Assembly: GCA_041166385.1 (NCBI GenBank)
Contig: JBEEFW010000119.1
Span: 37,125-101,124 of the forward strand
Origin: DASUCS01 sp041166385
GTDB taxonomy: Bacteria > Actinomycetota > Acidimicrobiia > Acidimicrobiales > JACDCH01
Reading direction: 5' to 3'
DNA: 64,000 nucleotides
The notes below the pieces were generated by a model. It saw nothing but the letters and a program-made list of their open reading frames with translations, searched no databases and was not told the origin of the DNA. Shown here in pieces: positions 15,690 through 25,021 of the stretch (position 1 is the stretch's first letter; each line of letters opens with the position of its first letter). A program made the position numbers and the translations under genes.

Positions 15690-16880
15690 ATGGCGGTGAA
15701 TGTCGATGGATTGGTTGAGCCGGGCTTCGAAAGTGTGCGCGACGCGTTCGTGCGCAACTTCTCCGAGCACGACGAAATCGGCGCCGGTTACTGCCTGCAC
15801 CTGGAGGGCCGAAAGGTTGTCGACATCTGGGGCGGGACCGCCGATGAGGCGAACGGCCGCCCGTACGACGAGAACACGCTGCAACTCGTCTTCTCCACCA
15901 CCAAGGGCGCGACCGCGTCGTGCGTGAACCTGCTGATCCAGCGCGGGTTGATCAACGTCGACGAGCCCGTCGCGACGTACTGGCCGGAGTTCGCGCAGGG
16001 CGGCAAGGAATCGATTCCCGTGCGCTGGCTGATGGGTCACAAGGCCGGGTTGGTGACCGTCGACAAGACCCTCGCGCTCGAAGAGGTGCTCGCCTGGCAG
16101 CCGATCGTGCAAGCGCTCGAGGTGCAGGAGCCGTTTTGGGAGCCCGGCACCGCGCACGGCTACCACGCCCTCACCTTCGGCTGGCTGCTCGGTGAGTTGA
16201 TCCGCCGGGTGGACGGTCGGGGCCTTGGGCAGTTCTTCGCCGAGGAGATCGCGCAGCCGCTCGGGCTCGAGTTCTGGATCGGGCTCCCAGAGCGCGAGGA
16301 GGCGCGCGTCGCTCCGATGATCGGCAGCATCGCGCCCGACCCCGCTGACATCCCCGAAGCGATGAAGGAGCTGTTCGCGCAATTCATGGGTCCCGAGTCG
16401 CTGCTCGGCCGTGCCCTCAACCTCAACGGCGTGTTCGACATCCCGCACTGGAACTCGCGGGAGGTCCATGCGGCCGAGATCGGCGCCGCCAACGGCATCA
16501 CCAACGCCCGCTCGTTGTCGCGCATGTACGCCGGCCTGGCGGGGCAGCTCGATGATGCCGCCGAGTCGGTCGTGTTGACGAAGGAGCAGATCGAGGTGGC
16601 CCGCACGACTCAGACGAGCGGCCCGGACAAATGTTTGTTCGCGGAGACCACGTTCGGCCTCGGGTACATGACCTCGTCACCGTTCGCGCCGTACGGCGGT
16701 GCGGGGTCGTTCGGGCATGCGGGCGCCGGCGGTTCGGTCGGTTTCGCCGACCCCGACAACGACATCTCGGTGGGCTACGTGATGAACAAGATGCTCATGA
16801 ACCTGTCCGGTGATCCCCGCACCCGGGGCCTGATCAAGGCCAGCTACCTGGCCGCAGGTGTGGAACCGACCTTCGTGTAG
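15690..16880 (+). CDS. Serine hydrolase, beta-lactamase class C/EstB family
   Basis: A 396-residue cytoplasmic protein without signal peptide. The catalytic S-x-x-K is in FSTTKGAT (about 73-76), the Tyr motif lies in GYHALTFGWLLGEL, and the HAGAGGSVGFAD segment takes the place of the KTG box. This fits the EstB-like beta-lactamase-related esterases, which hydrolyse small esters; true antibiotic resistance is unlikely given the absence of a signal peptide. The start at 15690 has an upstream GAAGGGGG ribosome site. It is divergent from the hisN-like gene and followed by prfC after 14 bases. Confidence 0.88.
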   Translation: MAVNVDGLVEPGFESVRDAFVRNFSEHDEIGAGYCLHLEGRKVVDIWGGTADEANGRPYDENTLQLVFSTTKGATASCVNLLIQRGLINVDEPVATYWPEFAQGGKESIPVRWLMGHKAGLVTVDKTLALEEVLAWQPIVQALEVQEPFWEPGTAHGYHALTFGWLLGELIRRVDGRGLGQFFAEEIAQPLGLEFWIGLPEREEARVAPMIGSIAPDPADIPEAMKELFAQFMGPESLLGRALNLNGVFDIPHWNSREVHAAEIGAANGITNARSLSRMYAGLAGQLDDAAESVVLTKEQIEVARTTQTSGPDKCLFAETTFGLGYMTSSPFAPYGGAGSFGHAGAGGSVGFADPDNDISVGYVMNKMLMNLSGDPRTRGLIKASYLAAGVEPTFV

Positions 16881-16894
16881 GTGACACTGGAGGG

Positions 16895-18481
16895 GTGACA
16901 ACCCGTCCATCGGTCGAAGCCGCGCGCCGCCGCACGTTCGCGATCATCAGCCACCCGGACGCGGGCAAGACCACGCTCACCGAGAAATTCCTGCTGTACG
17001 GCGGGGCCTTACAAGAGGCCGGCGCCGTGAAAGCCCGCGGCGAGCGTCGGCGGGTGACCTCCGACTGGATGGCCCTCGAGCAGAAGCGCGGCATCTCGAT
17101 CACGTCAACCGTGCTGCAGTTCCCGTACCGCAACGACGTGCTGAACCTGCTCGACACGCCTGGTCACCGCGACTTCTCGGAGGACACGTACCGGGTGCTC
17201 GCTGCGGCCGACGCCGCGATCATGGTGCTCGACTCCGCGAAGGGCATCGAGCCCCAAACCCTCAAGTTGTTCGAGGTGTGCCGCGATCGTGGGCTGCCCT
17301 TGATCACGTTCCTCAACAAGTACGACCGGCCCGGCCGCGCGCCACTCGAACTGCTCGACGAGATCGAGCAACTCATCAGCCTCACGCCCACGCCCATCAC
17401 GTGGCCCGTCGGGCATCCCGGCGACTTCCGCGGCGTGGTCGATCGCCGCGACGGCACGTTCATCCGATTCACGCGCACCGCGCGTGGCGCGAGCGAAGCG
17501 CCGGAGGAGATCGTCGACGCGACGCGGGCGGCCACCGAGGAAGGCGCCGCGTGGGAGGCCGCGCAAGAGGAGTTGGCGTTGCTCGGCGCCGTCGGTTCCG
17601 ACTTCGACACCGACTCGTTCCTGGCGGGCATCACCACACCGGTGTTCGTCGGCTCGGCGCTCACGAACTTCGGTGTGCGCCTGCTGCTCGACGGGGTCGT
17701 CGACCTCGCCGCGCCGCCGACCGCCCGCGACGACGCCGACGGCAAGCCCCGCGATCTCGATGCGCCGTTCAGCGGGTTCGTCTTCAAGGTGCAGGCCAAC
17801 ATGGACCCCGCGCACCGCGACCGCATCGCGTTCTTGCGCGTGTGCAGCGGCAAGTTCGAGCGCGGGATGGTCGTGACCCACGGCCCGACCGGCAAGCCAT
17901 TCGCCACGAAGTACGCGCACTCGGTGTTCGGCCAGGAACGCGAGACGATCGACGAGGCCTATCCCGGTGATGTGATCGGCCTCGTCAACGCCACCGACGT
18001 CCGCGTCGGCGATTCGTTGTGGGTCGACGAGCCCGTCGCGTTCCCGACGATCCCGAGCTTCGCGCCCGAGCACTTCGCCGTCATCCGGGTGCGGGACACC
18101 GGCCGCTTCAAACAGTTCCGCAAGGGCATCGAGCAGCTGGACGAAGAAGGTGTGGTGCAAGTGCTGCGCGACGACGTGATGGGCGATCAGGCGCCGATGC
18201 TCGCGGCGGTCGGCCCGATGCAGTTCGAGGTGGCGGTGCACCGGTTGGAGAACGAGTTCGGCGCACCGGTCGAGTTGTCACCCACCGGATACACGGTCGC
18301 CCGTCGCACCGACCTTGCGTCGACTCCCGCGCTGCGGGCGATGCGCGGCGTCACCGTCCTCGCCCGCTCTGACGGTGCGCTGCTCGCGCTGTTCGAGAGC
18401 CCGTACTGGTTGCAGCGAGTGGAGAGCGAGCAGCCGGAACTCACGCTTGACCGCCTCGTCGCCGAAGGCCAGCCGACGTGA
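16895..18481 (+). CDS. prfC: Peptide chain release factor 3
   Basis: A 528-residue translational GTPase that recycles RF1/RF2 from the ribosome. The G1 motif is SHPDAGKTTL, the switch region is KRGISITST, G3 is DTPGHRDFSED, G4 is NKYDRPG (N-K-x-D), and EF-Tu/EF-G-like domains II and III follow. The length is the family standard (about 530). A GTG start at 16895 follows GGAGGG closely. It is convergent with the LuxR-type regulator: the stops are immediately adjacent (18481/18482), so no separate terminator fits between them. Confidence 0.96.
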   Translation: MTTRPSVEAARRRTFAIISHPDAGKTTLTEKFLLYGGALQEAGAVKARGERRRVTSDWMALEQKRGISITSTVLQFPYRNDVLNLLDTPGHRDFSEDTYRVLAAADAAIMVLDSAKGIEPQTLKLFEVCRDRGLPLITFLNKYDRPGRAPLELLDEIEQLISLTPTPITWPVGHPGDFRGVVDRRDGTFIRFTRTARGASEAPEEIVDATRAATEEGAAWEAAQEELALLGAVGSDFDTDSFLAGITTPVFVGSALTNFGVRLLLDGVVDLAAPPTARDDADGKPRDLDAPFSGFVFKVQANMDPAHRDRIAFLRVCSGKFERGMVVTHGPTGKPFATKYAHSVFGQERETIDEAYPGDVIGLVNATDVRVGDSLWVDEPVAFPTIPSFAPEHFAVIRVRDTGRFKQFRKGIEQLDEEGVVQVLRDDVMGDQAPMLAAVGPMQFEVAVHRLENEFGAPVELSPTGYTVARRTDLASTPALRAMRGVTVLARSDGALLALFESPYWLQRVESEQPELTLDRLVAEGQPT

Positions 18482-21283
18482 TTACGCGGCGCCGGCTTGC
18501 GACACCCGGACGGCCAGCTCGGTACGCGATCTCAGGCTGAGCTTCCGGTACACGTTCTGGAGGTGGTAGTCGACGGTCTTGATGCTGACGAAGAGATCGG
18601 TCGCGACTTCACGGTTCGTCGCCCCGCCCGCGACCGCGAGCGCAACGCGGAGTTCGGCGGGTGTGAGGAGATCGGTCAGCACTGCGGTCGACCGTGCCGC
18701 GACGGGTTCGCCCAGCAGCACGCGGGTTCGCTCCGCGAATGCGGCGGCGCCGAGGCGGTCGAAGATCTCGACCGCCAGCTTCAGATCGTCCATCGCCTCC
18801 AACGTCGACCCGTTCTCGAGCAGGCATTCGCCGCGGTTGAGGTGCGACCGGGCGACCTCGAACGGCGCGGGGATCAGCTCGGCCTCCTCGATGGACACCG
18901 TGAATTCCTTCACCGCAACGTCGACGTCCCCCGACATCAGCCCGCGGGCCCGCGCCGCGACGCACGCCGGCCAATGCTGATCGCCGATGGCGCGCTCGGC
19001 GTCGAGCCGATCGAGCGCCTTGGTCGCATCATCGAGTCGGCCGGCGCGCACCAACGCCTCGATGTGATCGCCCTGCCACCACACCGCGCCGGGAATGTGT
19101 CGGCCCAGGGACTCGGTGAGCGATGCCACCTTGTCGAGGTGACGAGCGGCCTCGCTCCATCGGCCGAGCCCCACCTCGAGCAGCCCCATCGCGTGACCAG
19201 CCCACACGAGCACCACGGCCGCACCGGTAGCGGTGCCGCCCCGCGTCGCCTCTGCGCACCGCTGTCGACATGACTCGGCCCGTCCGAAGCCAGCGTCGAG
19301 ATGCGCGAGCAAGGCTGCGGTCCATGCTTCGTTGACGCGCATCGTGGCTCCGGCGACCACGTCGTTCGCCATGAGGTGCCAGGCTTCGAGCCAATCGCCG
19401 GTGCGCCAATGCTTCTCGGCGAGGATCGCCGCGACCATGGCCTCGGAGGCCGCCGAGCCTTCGCGGCGTGAGCGGCGCACCACGGCCAAGAGAAATCGTT
19501 GGGCCTCTTCGAGTCGCTCCGCCTCGGTCAGGAACATACCGACGATGCCGAGAAGGACCGCGACCTCGGGGTCGTCAGTGTCGACGATCATCTCGGCGAG
19601 TTCGACGATGGGCGCGAGCCGCGCCGCAGCTCCGGGATCGGCGGCGTGGCTCTCGACGAAGCCGAGCGCGACGGTGGCCTGGATCACTGCCGTGGGGTCG
19701 TCGGGTGTCGCGAGCTCGAAGGCTCGCCGGCCGATGGCCAGGGTGCCCACAACGTCACACGACACGATGGCGGTGGCCGCGGCATGACTCAACAATTTTG
19801 ACGCCTGGTTCGGGTCCGTGAGCTCGAGCGGCTCCGCAGCGACGAGCAATCGATCGCGCGCGAAGCGAGGGCCACGCGCCCACAACTCCATCTTGTGGAG
19901 CAGGACCGCCGCCTCGGCTCGTTCGTGATCTGTAGCGGCGGCCTCGATGGCTTCGTGCAGCACGGTCATTGCCTCGGTGACCCGCCCGACCACCCAGAGC
20001 GTGTCGCCCGCGAGCAGCAGCCGCGCCACGCGATCCGACTGGCCCGACGACAACCGGGCGGCGGTGAGGTAACCCTCCGCCGCCACCGCGATCGCGCCTC
20101 GGCGCTGCGCCGCCGCCGCCACCTCGGCCAATGCGTCGGCCGCCGCATCGTCCGGACCGATCGCCGCGGCGGCCAGCTGCCAGGCGCGCTGCTCGAACTC
20201 GCCGACGTCAGCGTGGGCCGCGGCCAATGCAGTGTGTGCGGCGCGCAGTCGCGACGCGGGACCCAGAGCGAGCGCAGTGGCGCGCAGCAGCGGATGGGCG
20301 AACGTCCGCCGGCCGCTGCGACGCACGACGACGCCTGCGTCTTCCGCCGGTTCGAAGTCGAGGAGCGCTCCGCCCATCCGAACGATGGCGGCCTCGACTG
20401 AGGTCGCGGACGACGCCGTGTCCGCGGCCAGCACGATCAGCGCGATGCGCGTCGCGTCCGGCAGTGCATCGAGCCGGCGGCGGAACGCGTTCGTGATCGC
20501 GTCGGCCACGGGCAGAGGGTCGGGTAGCGGGCGCGTGCCGCGGCGCTCGTGATCATCGAGTCGTCGTAGGAGCACGTCGAGCGCGAGCGGGTTGCCCGCG
20601 GACGCCTCCCAGCAGAAGGTCAGCACCGTGGGATCGACCTTGAGTTCCACGAACAGCTCGGAGGCGGCGGCCTCGCTCAACCCGAGGACGGGGAGCCGCT
20701 GCAGGTCCGGGAAGGAGTGGGGTTCATCGCTGCGCGCCGCGACGAGCAGGCCGACCTGGTCGAGCACGAGCCCTCGGAACGCCGCAACGATCACGTCGAC
20801 CGACGACACGTCGAGCCACTGGCCGTCGTCGATGATGATGACGATCGGTTGGTGCTCGGCGGCCGAGGCGAGCAACGCGACCAGGCCGCCGCACAGTGCC
20901 AACGGGTTCACGTTGGCGGACGGATCACTGAGCGCGAGTTGCAGCGGCGCGATCGCGTTCGGGTCGACATCGGCAGGCTTGGCCCCGAGCGGACCGACAA
21001 CCGCGCCCAGCCCGGAAAGAGCGAGGTTGACCGCGGACGGGATCGCGGTGACCGCGACTGTCGCCATCCCTCGAGCGCGCGCATGCGCTCGCGCGGCGTT
21101 CAAGAGCGTCGTCTTGCCGATACCCGGCTCGCCCTCGAGCAGCAGCGGGCGGCTGCGTCCTGCGACGACGCCGTCCAACCACGCGTCGAGCTGCGCGAGT
21201 TCGTTCTCCCGACCAACCAGTCGATCCGGATTGGCGTCGGCGGCCTGATCGCTGGTCCCCGCGACCGGCACTCGACACAGCAT
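18482..21283 (-). CDS. Large ATP-binding LuxR-family transcriptional regulator
   Basis: A 933-residue LAL-type (MalT-like) regulator. An N-terminal AAA/STAND ATPase has the Walker A GEPGIGKTTL (51-60) and Walker B IVIIIDDGQWLD. It is followed by a long helical, TPR-like region (about 350-850) and a C-terminal LuxR HTH (LTPAELRVALAVAGGATNRE, then VSIKTVDYHLQNVYRKL). Such proteins are usually ATP-dependent activators that respond to a bound ligand or partner. The target genes are unknown; the divergent DoxX-receiver gene across a 164-base gap is a candidate. Confidence 0.9.
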   Translation of the reverse strand: MLCRVPVAGTSDQAADANPDRLVGRENELAQLDAWLDGVVAGRSRPLLLEGEPGIGKTTLLNAARAHARARGMATVAVTAIPSAVNLALSGLGAVVGPLGAKPADVDPNAIAPLQLALSDPSANVNPLALCGGLVALLASAAEHQPIVIIIDDGQWLDVSSVDVIVAAFRGLVLDQVGLLVAARSDEPHSFPDLQRLPVLGLSEAAASELFVELKVDPTVLTFCWEASAGNPLALDVLLRRLDDHERRGTRPLPDPLPVADAITNAFRRRLDALPDATRIALIVLAADTASSATSVEAAIVRMGGALLDFEPAEDAGVVVRRSGRRTFAHPLLRATALALGPASRLRAAHTALAAAHADVGEFEQRAWQLAAAAIGPDDAAADALAEVAAAAQRRGAIAVAAEGYLTAARLSSGQSDRVARLLLAGDTLWVVGRVTEAMTVLHEAIEAAATDHERAEAAVLLHKMELWARGPRFARDRLLVAAEPLELTDPNQASKLLSHAAATAIVSCDVVGTLAIGRRAFELATPDDPTAVIQATVALGFVESHAADPGAAARLAPIVELAEMIVDTDDPEVAVLLGIVGMFLTEAERLEEAQRFLLAVVRRSRREGSAASEAMVAAILAEKHWRTGDWLEAWHLMANDVVAGATMRVNEAWTAALLAHLDAGFGRAESCRQRCAEATRGGTATGAAVVLVWAGHAMGLLEVGLGRWSEAARHLDKVASLTESLGRHIPGAVWWQGDHIEALVRAGRLDDATKALDRLDAERAIGDQHWPACVAARARGLMSGDVDVAVKEFTVSIEEAELIPAPFEVARSHLNRGECLLENGSTLEAMDDLKLAVEIFDRLGAAAFAERTRVLLGEPVAARSTAVLTDLLTPAELRVALAVAGGATNREVATDLFVSIKTVDYHLQNVYRKLSLRSRTELAVRVSQAGAA

Positions 21284-21447
21284 GACACCGCTCAGCCCTG
21301 TACGGGTCGATGTAGTGATGCCACTTCCGTCCGTGAACTGGGGGTCTGCCTAGGTGTGCTGCAGGCGCCGTCGTGTGACGATCCGCCGCAAGTTGCAGCA
21401 CGAGACGGCCGCGTCGGCGTCCGTTCAGTCGCAGAACGGAGATACCC

Positions 21448-22716
21448 ATGAGTACGACCACGGCGATTCCTCTCGAATCCCCTCCAACCGTCGTTGACCG
21501 GACAAGGTCGACACGCACGGCGCGTCCCGATCTCGCCAAGACGTTGCAGTTGGTGCTGCGCGTCAGCATGGCCGGCACCTACATCGGCCACGGCGCGTTC
21601 GGCATCATCGGCAAAGCCTCATGGCTGCCGTACTTCAATCTCTTCGGGTTCAGCGACAGCCAAGCTTGGACGCTGATGCCCATCGTCGGCACGATGGACA
21701 TCACCCTCGGCATCCTCATCCTGTTGTGGCCGACGCGGCTGTCGATGCTGCACCTCGCGTTCTGGGGCGTGCTCACCGCGATGTTCCGCCCGCTCACGGG
21801 CGAAGGACTGTGGGAGGAAGTGTTCGAGCGCGGCGGCAACTACGCCGCGGCGATGTCGCTGCTCGTGTTGAGTGGCGTCGGCGGCTTTTCGATCAAGGGT
21901 TGGGTCGGACGAGTGTCCGAGGCGCCGGAGCTCACGAGGGCCAAGGCGATCACGATGCATTGGCTCCTGCGAGTCGGCACTGCGCTGCTGCTCGTCGGTC
22001 ACGGTGGCTACGGCGTGTGGATGCACAAGAAGGTGTGGCTCACGTACTTCAGCCAACTCGGCCTCGATTCGAAGACGGTCGCAGACCTCAATCTCTTCTA
22101 TGTCATCGGTTGGTTCGAGATCGCTCTGGGCCTTGCCGTGCTGCTCAAGCCGTTGCGCCCGCTGCTCGTCGCGGTGTGTGCCTACAAGGTGTTCACGGAG
22201 CTCTTGCGGCCCGCGGCCGGCGAGCCCTGGTGGGAGTTCATCGAGCGTTCGGGCAGCTACCTCTGTCCCGTCGGCTTGGTGCTCGTCGACACCTGGTTGC
22301 GCCGCAACCCCGAAACCCCCGCGCTCGTTCCGGCAGCAGGGAGTTCTCGAGTCTTGGTCGTCGACGACGATCCGGCGGTCCGCGACCTCCTGCGCCTGGT
22401 GCTGGATCTCGAAGGCGGCTTCACCGTGGTCGGCGAAGCCGTGGATGGCCGGCAGGCGATCGAGATGGCTCGCGAGCTCCGACCGGATCTCGTGCTGCTC
22501 GACCTGCTGATGCCCGGCATGAGTGGCGACGAGGCCATCGAGGAGTTGGCCCGAGTCGCGCCCAACGCGAGGCTGGCCGTGCTCACGGCTCTCGATCCGG
22601 ACAGCATCTCGTCCGAGACGATCGCCGGCGTCCATGCGGTCTACGACAAGAGCGCTGACCTGAGCGACGTCACCCAAGAGCTCGTCGCCCTGGTGGGCGC
22701 CCGAGTGCCCGCCTAG
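21448..22716 (+). CDS. Duplicated DoxX-like membrane protein fused to receiver domain
   Basis: A 422-residue fusion. Residues 30-290 contain about eight hydrophobic helices arranged as two similar halves. LRVSMAGTYIGHGAFGI and FRPLTGEGLWEEVFERGG in the first half match LRVGTALLLVGHGGYGV and LRPAAGEPWWEFIERSG in the second, so a four-helix DoxX-like unit has been duplicated. Residues about 300-420 form a response-regulator receiver: VVDDD, phosphoacceptor Asp352 in LVLLDLLMPG, and Lys401. A receiver at the C-terminus of a polytopic membrane protein is unusual and suggests phosphorylation-controlled membrane function. The gene is divergent from the LuxR-type regulator. Function is not established. 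Confidence 0.8.
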   Translation: MSTTTAIPLESPPTVVDRTRSTRTARPDLAKTLQLVLRVSMAGTYIGHGAFGIIGKASWLPYFNLFGFSDSQAWTLMPIVGTMDITLGILILLWPTRLSMLHLAFWGVLTAMFRPLTGEGLWEEVFERGGNYAAAMSLLVLSGVGGFSIKGWVGRVSEAPELTRAKAITMHWLLRVGTALLLVGHGGYGVWMHKKVWLTYFSQLGLDSKTVADLNLFYVIGWFEIALGLAVLLKPLRPLLVAVCAYKVFTELLRPAAGEPWWEFIERSGSYLCPVGLVLVDTWLRRNPETPALVPAAGSSRVLVVDDDPAVRDLLRLVLDLEGGFTVVGEAVDGRQAIEMARELRPDLVLLDLLMPGMSGDEAIEELARVAPNARLAVLTALDPDSISSETIAGVHAVYDKSADLSDVTQELVALVGARVPA

Positions 22717-22747
22717 AACTAGTCGAAAATGGCCCTATCGGGTCATA

Positions 22748-22784
22748 GCTCCCTGAAGTGAAATGCGCTTTGCTCCCTAAAGCG
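22748..22784 (+). repeat. Two GCTCCCT(G/A)AAG direct repeats before small gene
   Basis: The 13-base units at 22748-22760 and 22772-22784 share GCTCCCT-AAG-G and are spaced 24 bases start to start. They lie in the 93-base gap upstream of the small membrane gene at 22810. The spacing is close to two helical turns, which could suit a regulator binding one face. Significance is uncertain. Confidence 0.3.
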
Positions 22785-22809
22785 GACAGTCGCTGCCGAA
22801 GGGGGAGAC

Positions 22810-22995
22810 ATGCTCACCATCATCGTGATCCTGGCGATCTGGTCGGTGCTCAGTCTCCCCCTCTCGGTGGTGCTCGGGTTCTCGTTCCGGGACGATCGCC
22901 TCGACCTGGTGGGCATGGACGGCGACGATGTCGTCTACCGGCGTGCGAGCGGCGAGCTCGAGCGGGTCCGCCTGGTCGACACCGCCGGCGTCTGA
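22810..22995 (+). CDS. Small single-helix membrane protein
   Basis: A 61-residue protein with one N-terminal membrane helix (about 3-24) and an acidic soluble tail (DDRLDLVGMDGDDVVYRR...). The ATG at 22810 is supported by a strong ribosome site AAGGGGGAG (22799-22807). No family is recognised. It stands alone between the DoxX-receiver gene and the PQQ-like propeller gene, 93 and 47 bases away. Confidence 0.6.
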   Translation: MLTIIVILAIWSVLSLPLSVVLGFSFRDDRLDLVGMDGDDVVYRRASGELERVRLVDTAGV

Positions 22996-23042
22996 CCCTG
23001 TAGGTCCATCCCGGCGGCGGGGTCGCCGCTTACGTTTGGCGG

Positions 23043-24548
23043 GTGCCAAGACACGCGGTGCCGGCACCGGTGTGGCGCAGGCTCGCGGTGCTCATCAGCA
23101 CGACGATGGTGCTGGGCGCCGTCGTGGCCGTGTGGGTCACCCATTCCGAGTCGGGTCGCGTCGAGTCACCGGCGTCTCCGGCGTCCGCGGCGGCCACCGC
23201 CACCACCACACCCGGATCGACGGCAGCACCGATCCCCGTGGAACCGGGCTCGACCGTCGTCAACGGTCTCCTCACGTTTCGAGGCAACGCCACCCGCTCG
23301 CTCTACGGCCAGGGTCCGGTGCCGATGCATCCGCAGATCCTGTGGTCGTACCCCGACACGGCGATGTGCTCGCAGTCGCACGACCTCGCGGGATTCGCGG
23401 AGTGGTGTGGCATGGGCTGGACAGGTGAGCCGGCGGTGTGGGAGCGCGACGGTGTCACGCTGGTCGCGTTCGGCGCGTACGACCGCGCGCTGCACGTCCT
23501 CGATGCGGTGAGCGGCAAGGACGCGTTCCCGCCGTTCGTGACCGGCGATCTCATCAAGGGCTCGGTCAGCATCGATCCCGACGGGTTCCCGCTGATCTAC
23601 AGCGGATCGCGCGACGACTACTTCCGCGTCTACGCGTTCGACCGCCCCGAGCTCACCGAGCTGTGGAAGATCAACGCGTACGACGTGTCGCCGACGAAGT
23701 GGAACAACGATTGGGACGGTTCTGGACTCGTTCGTGACGACTACCTGTTCGAGGGCGGGGAGAACAGTCAGTTCCACATCGTGAAGCTCAACCGCGCGAT
23801 CGGGCCGGACGGCCACGTCACCGTCGCACCGAAGCTCGTGTTCCACGCGCCCGGTTGGGACGACCAGCTGCTGTCCGACTTCGGCGGCGAGGACGTGTCG
23901 ATCGAGAGCTCGGTATCGATGTTCAACAACGTCGTGTACTTCGCCAACTCCGGCGGTCTGATCCAAGGCTGGGACGTCTCCGGACTCGCGGATGGCGTGA
24001 CACCGAAGCGAGTGTTTCGGTTCTGGACGGGTGACGACACCGACGCGTCGGTCGTCATCGACGACCAGGGAATGCTGTACGTCGGTTCGGAGTACGAGCG
24101 GCAAAACGCTCGCTCGAAGAAGATCGGGCAGATCATGAAGCTCGATCCGTCGAAACCAGACGACCCGCTCGTGTGGTCGATACAAGATCACGACGCGGTG
24201 CCGGCCGGCGTGTGGGCCACGCCAGCGCTCGATCGCGACATGGTCTACGTCGCGACGAACGGCGGACGGTTGCTCGGCATCGATCGCATGACCGGAGAGA
24301 TCCGCTGGACGAAGCACTTACCGGGCCCGACGTGGCAGTCGCCCGTCGTCGTCGACAACGTGCTCATCGAGGGTGACTGCTCGGGCGTACTGCACGCGTA
24401 CGACGTGAGCGACACGACGAAGGAACCGCCGGAGTTGTGGAAGCTGCAGCTTCCGAAGGGCTGCATCGAGGCGACGCCGGCGGTGTGGAAGGGCCGGATC
24501 TACCTCGGCACCCGATCGGGCAAGTTCTTCGCCATCGGCGACCCGTAG
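23043..24548 (+). CDS. Exported PQQ-like beta-propeller protein
   Basis: A 501-residue protein with an N-terminal signal or anchor helix (about 12-33), a Thr/Ala-rich linker (about 40-65) and a beta-propeller body. The repeats end in Trp- and Gly-rich strands, including WTGEPAVWERDG, WATPALDRDMVYVATNGG, IRWTKHLPGPTWQSPVV and IEATPAVWKGRIYLGTRSG. These resemble PQQ/BamB-type propeller repeats. It likely acts outside the membrane as a binding or scaffold protein rather than a confirmed quinoprotein; no PQQ synthesis gene is seen here. The cupredoxin-like lipoprotein follows after 68 bases. Confidence 0.8.
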   Translation: MPRHAVPAPVWRRLAVLISTTMVLGAVVAVWVTHSESGRVESPASPASAAATATTTPGSTAAPIPVEPGSTVVNGLLTFRGNATRSLYGQGPVPMHPQILWSYPDTAMCSQSHDLAGFAEWCGMGWTGEPAVWERDGVTLVAFGAYDRALHVLDAVSGKDAFPPFVTGDLIKGSVSIDPDGFPLIYSGSRDDYFRVYAFDRPELTELWKINAYDVSPTKWNNDWDGSGLVRDDYLFEGGENSQFHIVKLNRAIGPDGHVTVAPKLVFHAPGWDDQLLSDFGGEDVSIESSVSMFNNVVYFANSGGLIQGWDVSGLADGVTPKRVFRFWTGDDTDASVVIDDQGMLYVGSEYERQNARSKKIGQIMKLDPSKPDDPLVWSIQDHDAVPAGVWATPALDRDMVYVATNGGRLLGIDRMTGEIRWTKHLPGPTWQSPVVVDNVLIEGDCSGVLHAYDVSDTTKEPPELWKLQLPKGCIEATPAVWKGRIYLGTRSGKFFAIGDP

Positions 24549-24616
24549 CGCAACACGGCGGCGCGTCGGGACCTTCGGCCCTACTCGTTCAGCGCCGCCG
24601 TGACGACACTTGTGGT

Positions 24617-24988
24617 GTGTTCAAGCCGCCGACGTCGTTGGTCGCCAGCGCCGCGTTGGCGCTCGGCCTGCTGGTTGCCGCGTGTGGCGGCGAAGCCGTG
24701 CTGCCGTCGCGAACGATGACGGTGGTCGGGCGCGAGATGGCCTTCGATGCACCCGATCGCGTCGAACCGGGCGAGTATCAGATCGTGTTCCGCAACACGG
24801 GCGCCGAATTCCACGAGCTGGCGATCAAGGACTCGTCCGGCGATGTGATGACTCGGCGCAGCATCGCGGCCGGAGCCACGGCGACGATGAAAGTTCGGCT
24901 GGACCCGGGCACCTACGAGCTCGGCTGCTTCGAACCCGGTCACTACGCCGGCGGTATGCACCAGATGCTCGTCGTCGCCGCAACCTGA
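24617..24988 (+). CDS. Cupredoxin-like lipoprotein
   Basis: A 123-residue exported protein: signal peptide with lipobox LLVAAC (Cys about 21), then a blue-copper fold. Likely type 1 copper ligands are visible: His in EFHELAI and the C-x4-H-x4-M cluster CFEPGHYAGGM, which resembles the azurin-like ligand loop. It probably carries out extracytoplasmic electron transfer or copper binding. A GTG start at 24617 is chosen because it begins the signal peptide; the longer open frame overlaps the preceding gene. It is the last gene before the surface-glycan locus. Confidence 0.8.
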   Translation: MFKPPTSLVASAALALGLLVAACGGEAVLPSRTMTVVGREMAFDAPDRVEPGEYQIVFRNTGAEFHELAIKDSSGDVMTRRSIAAGATATMKVRLDPGTYELGCFEPGHYAGGMHQMLVVAAT

Positions 24989-25021
24989 GCCGACCGCTCC
25001 ATCGCTCGCCCCCGTTCGGGG

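Noticed and set aside
15690..16880. Antibiotic-resistance beta-lactamase
   Set aside because: The protein has the family fold motifs but no signal peptide and resembles EstB-like esterases, so a resistance role is not supported.
17105..18241. A 378-codon minus-strand open frame
   Set aside because: It is antisense to prfC and shows no recognisable domain; a typical GC shadow.
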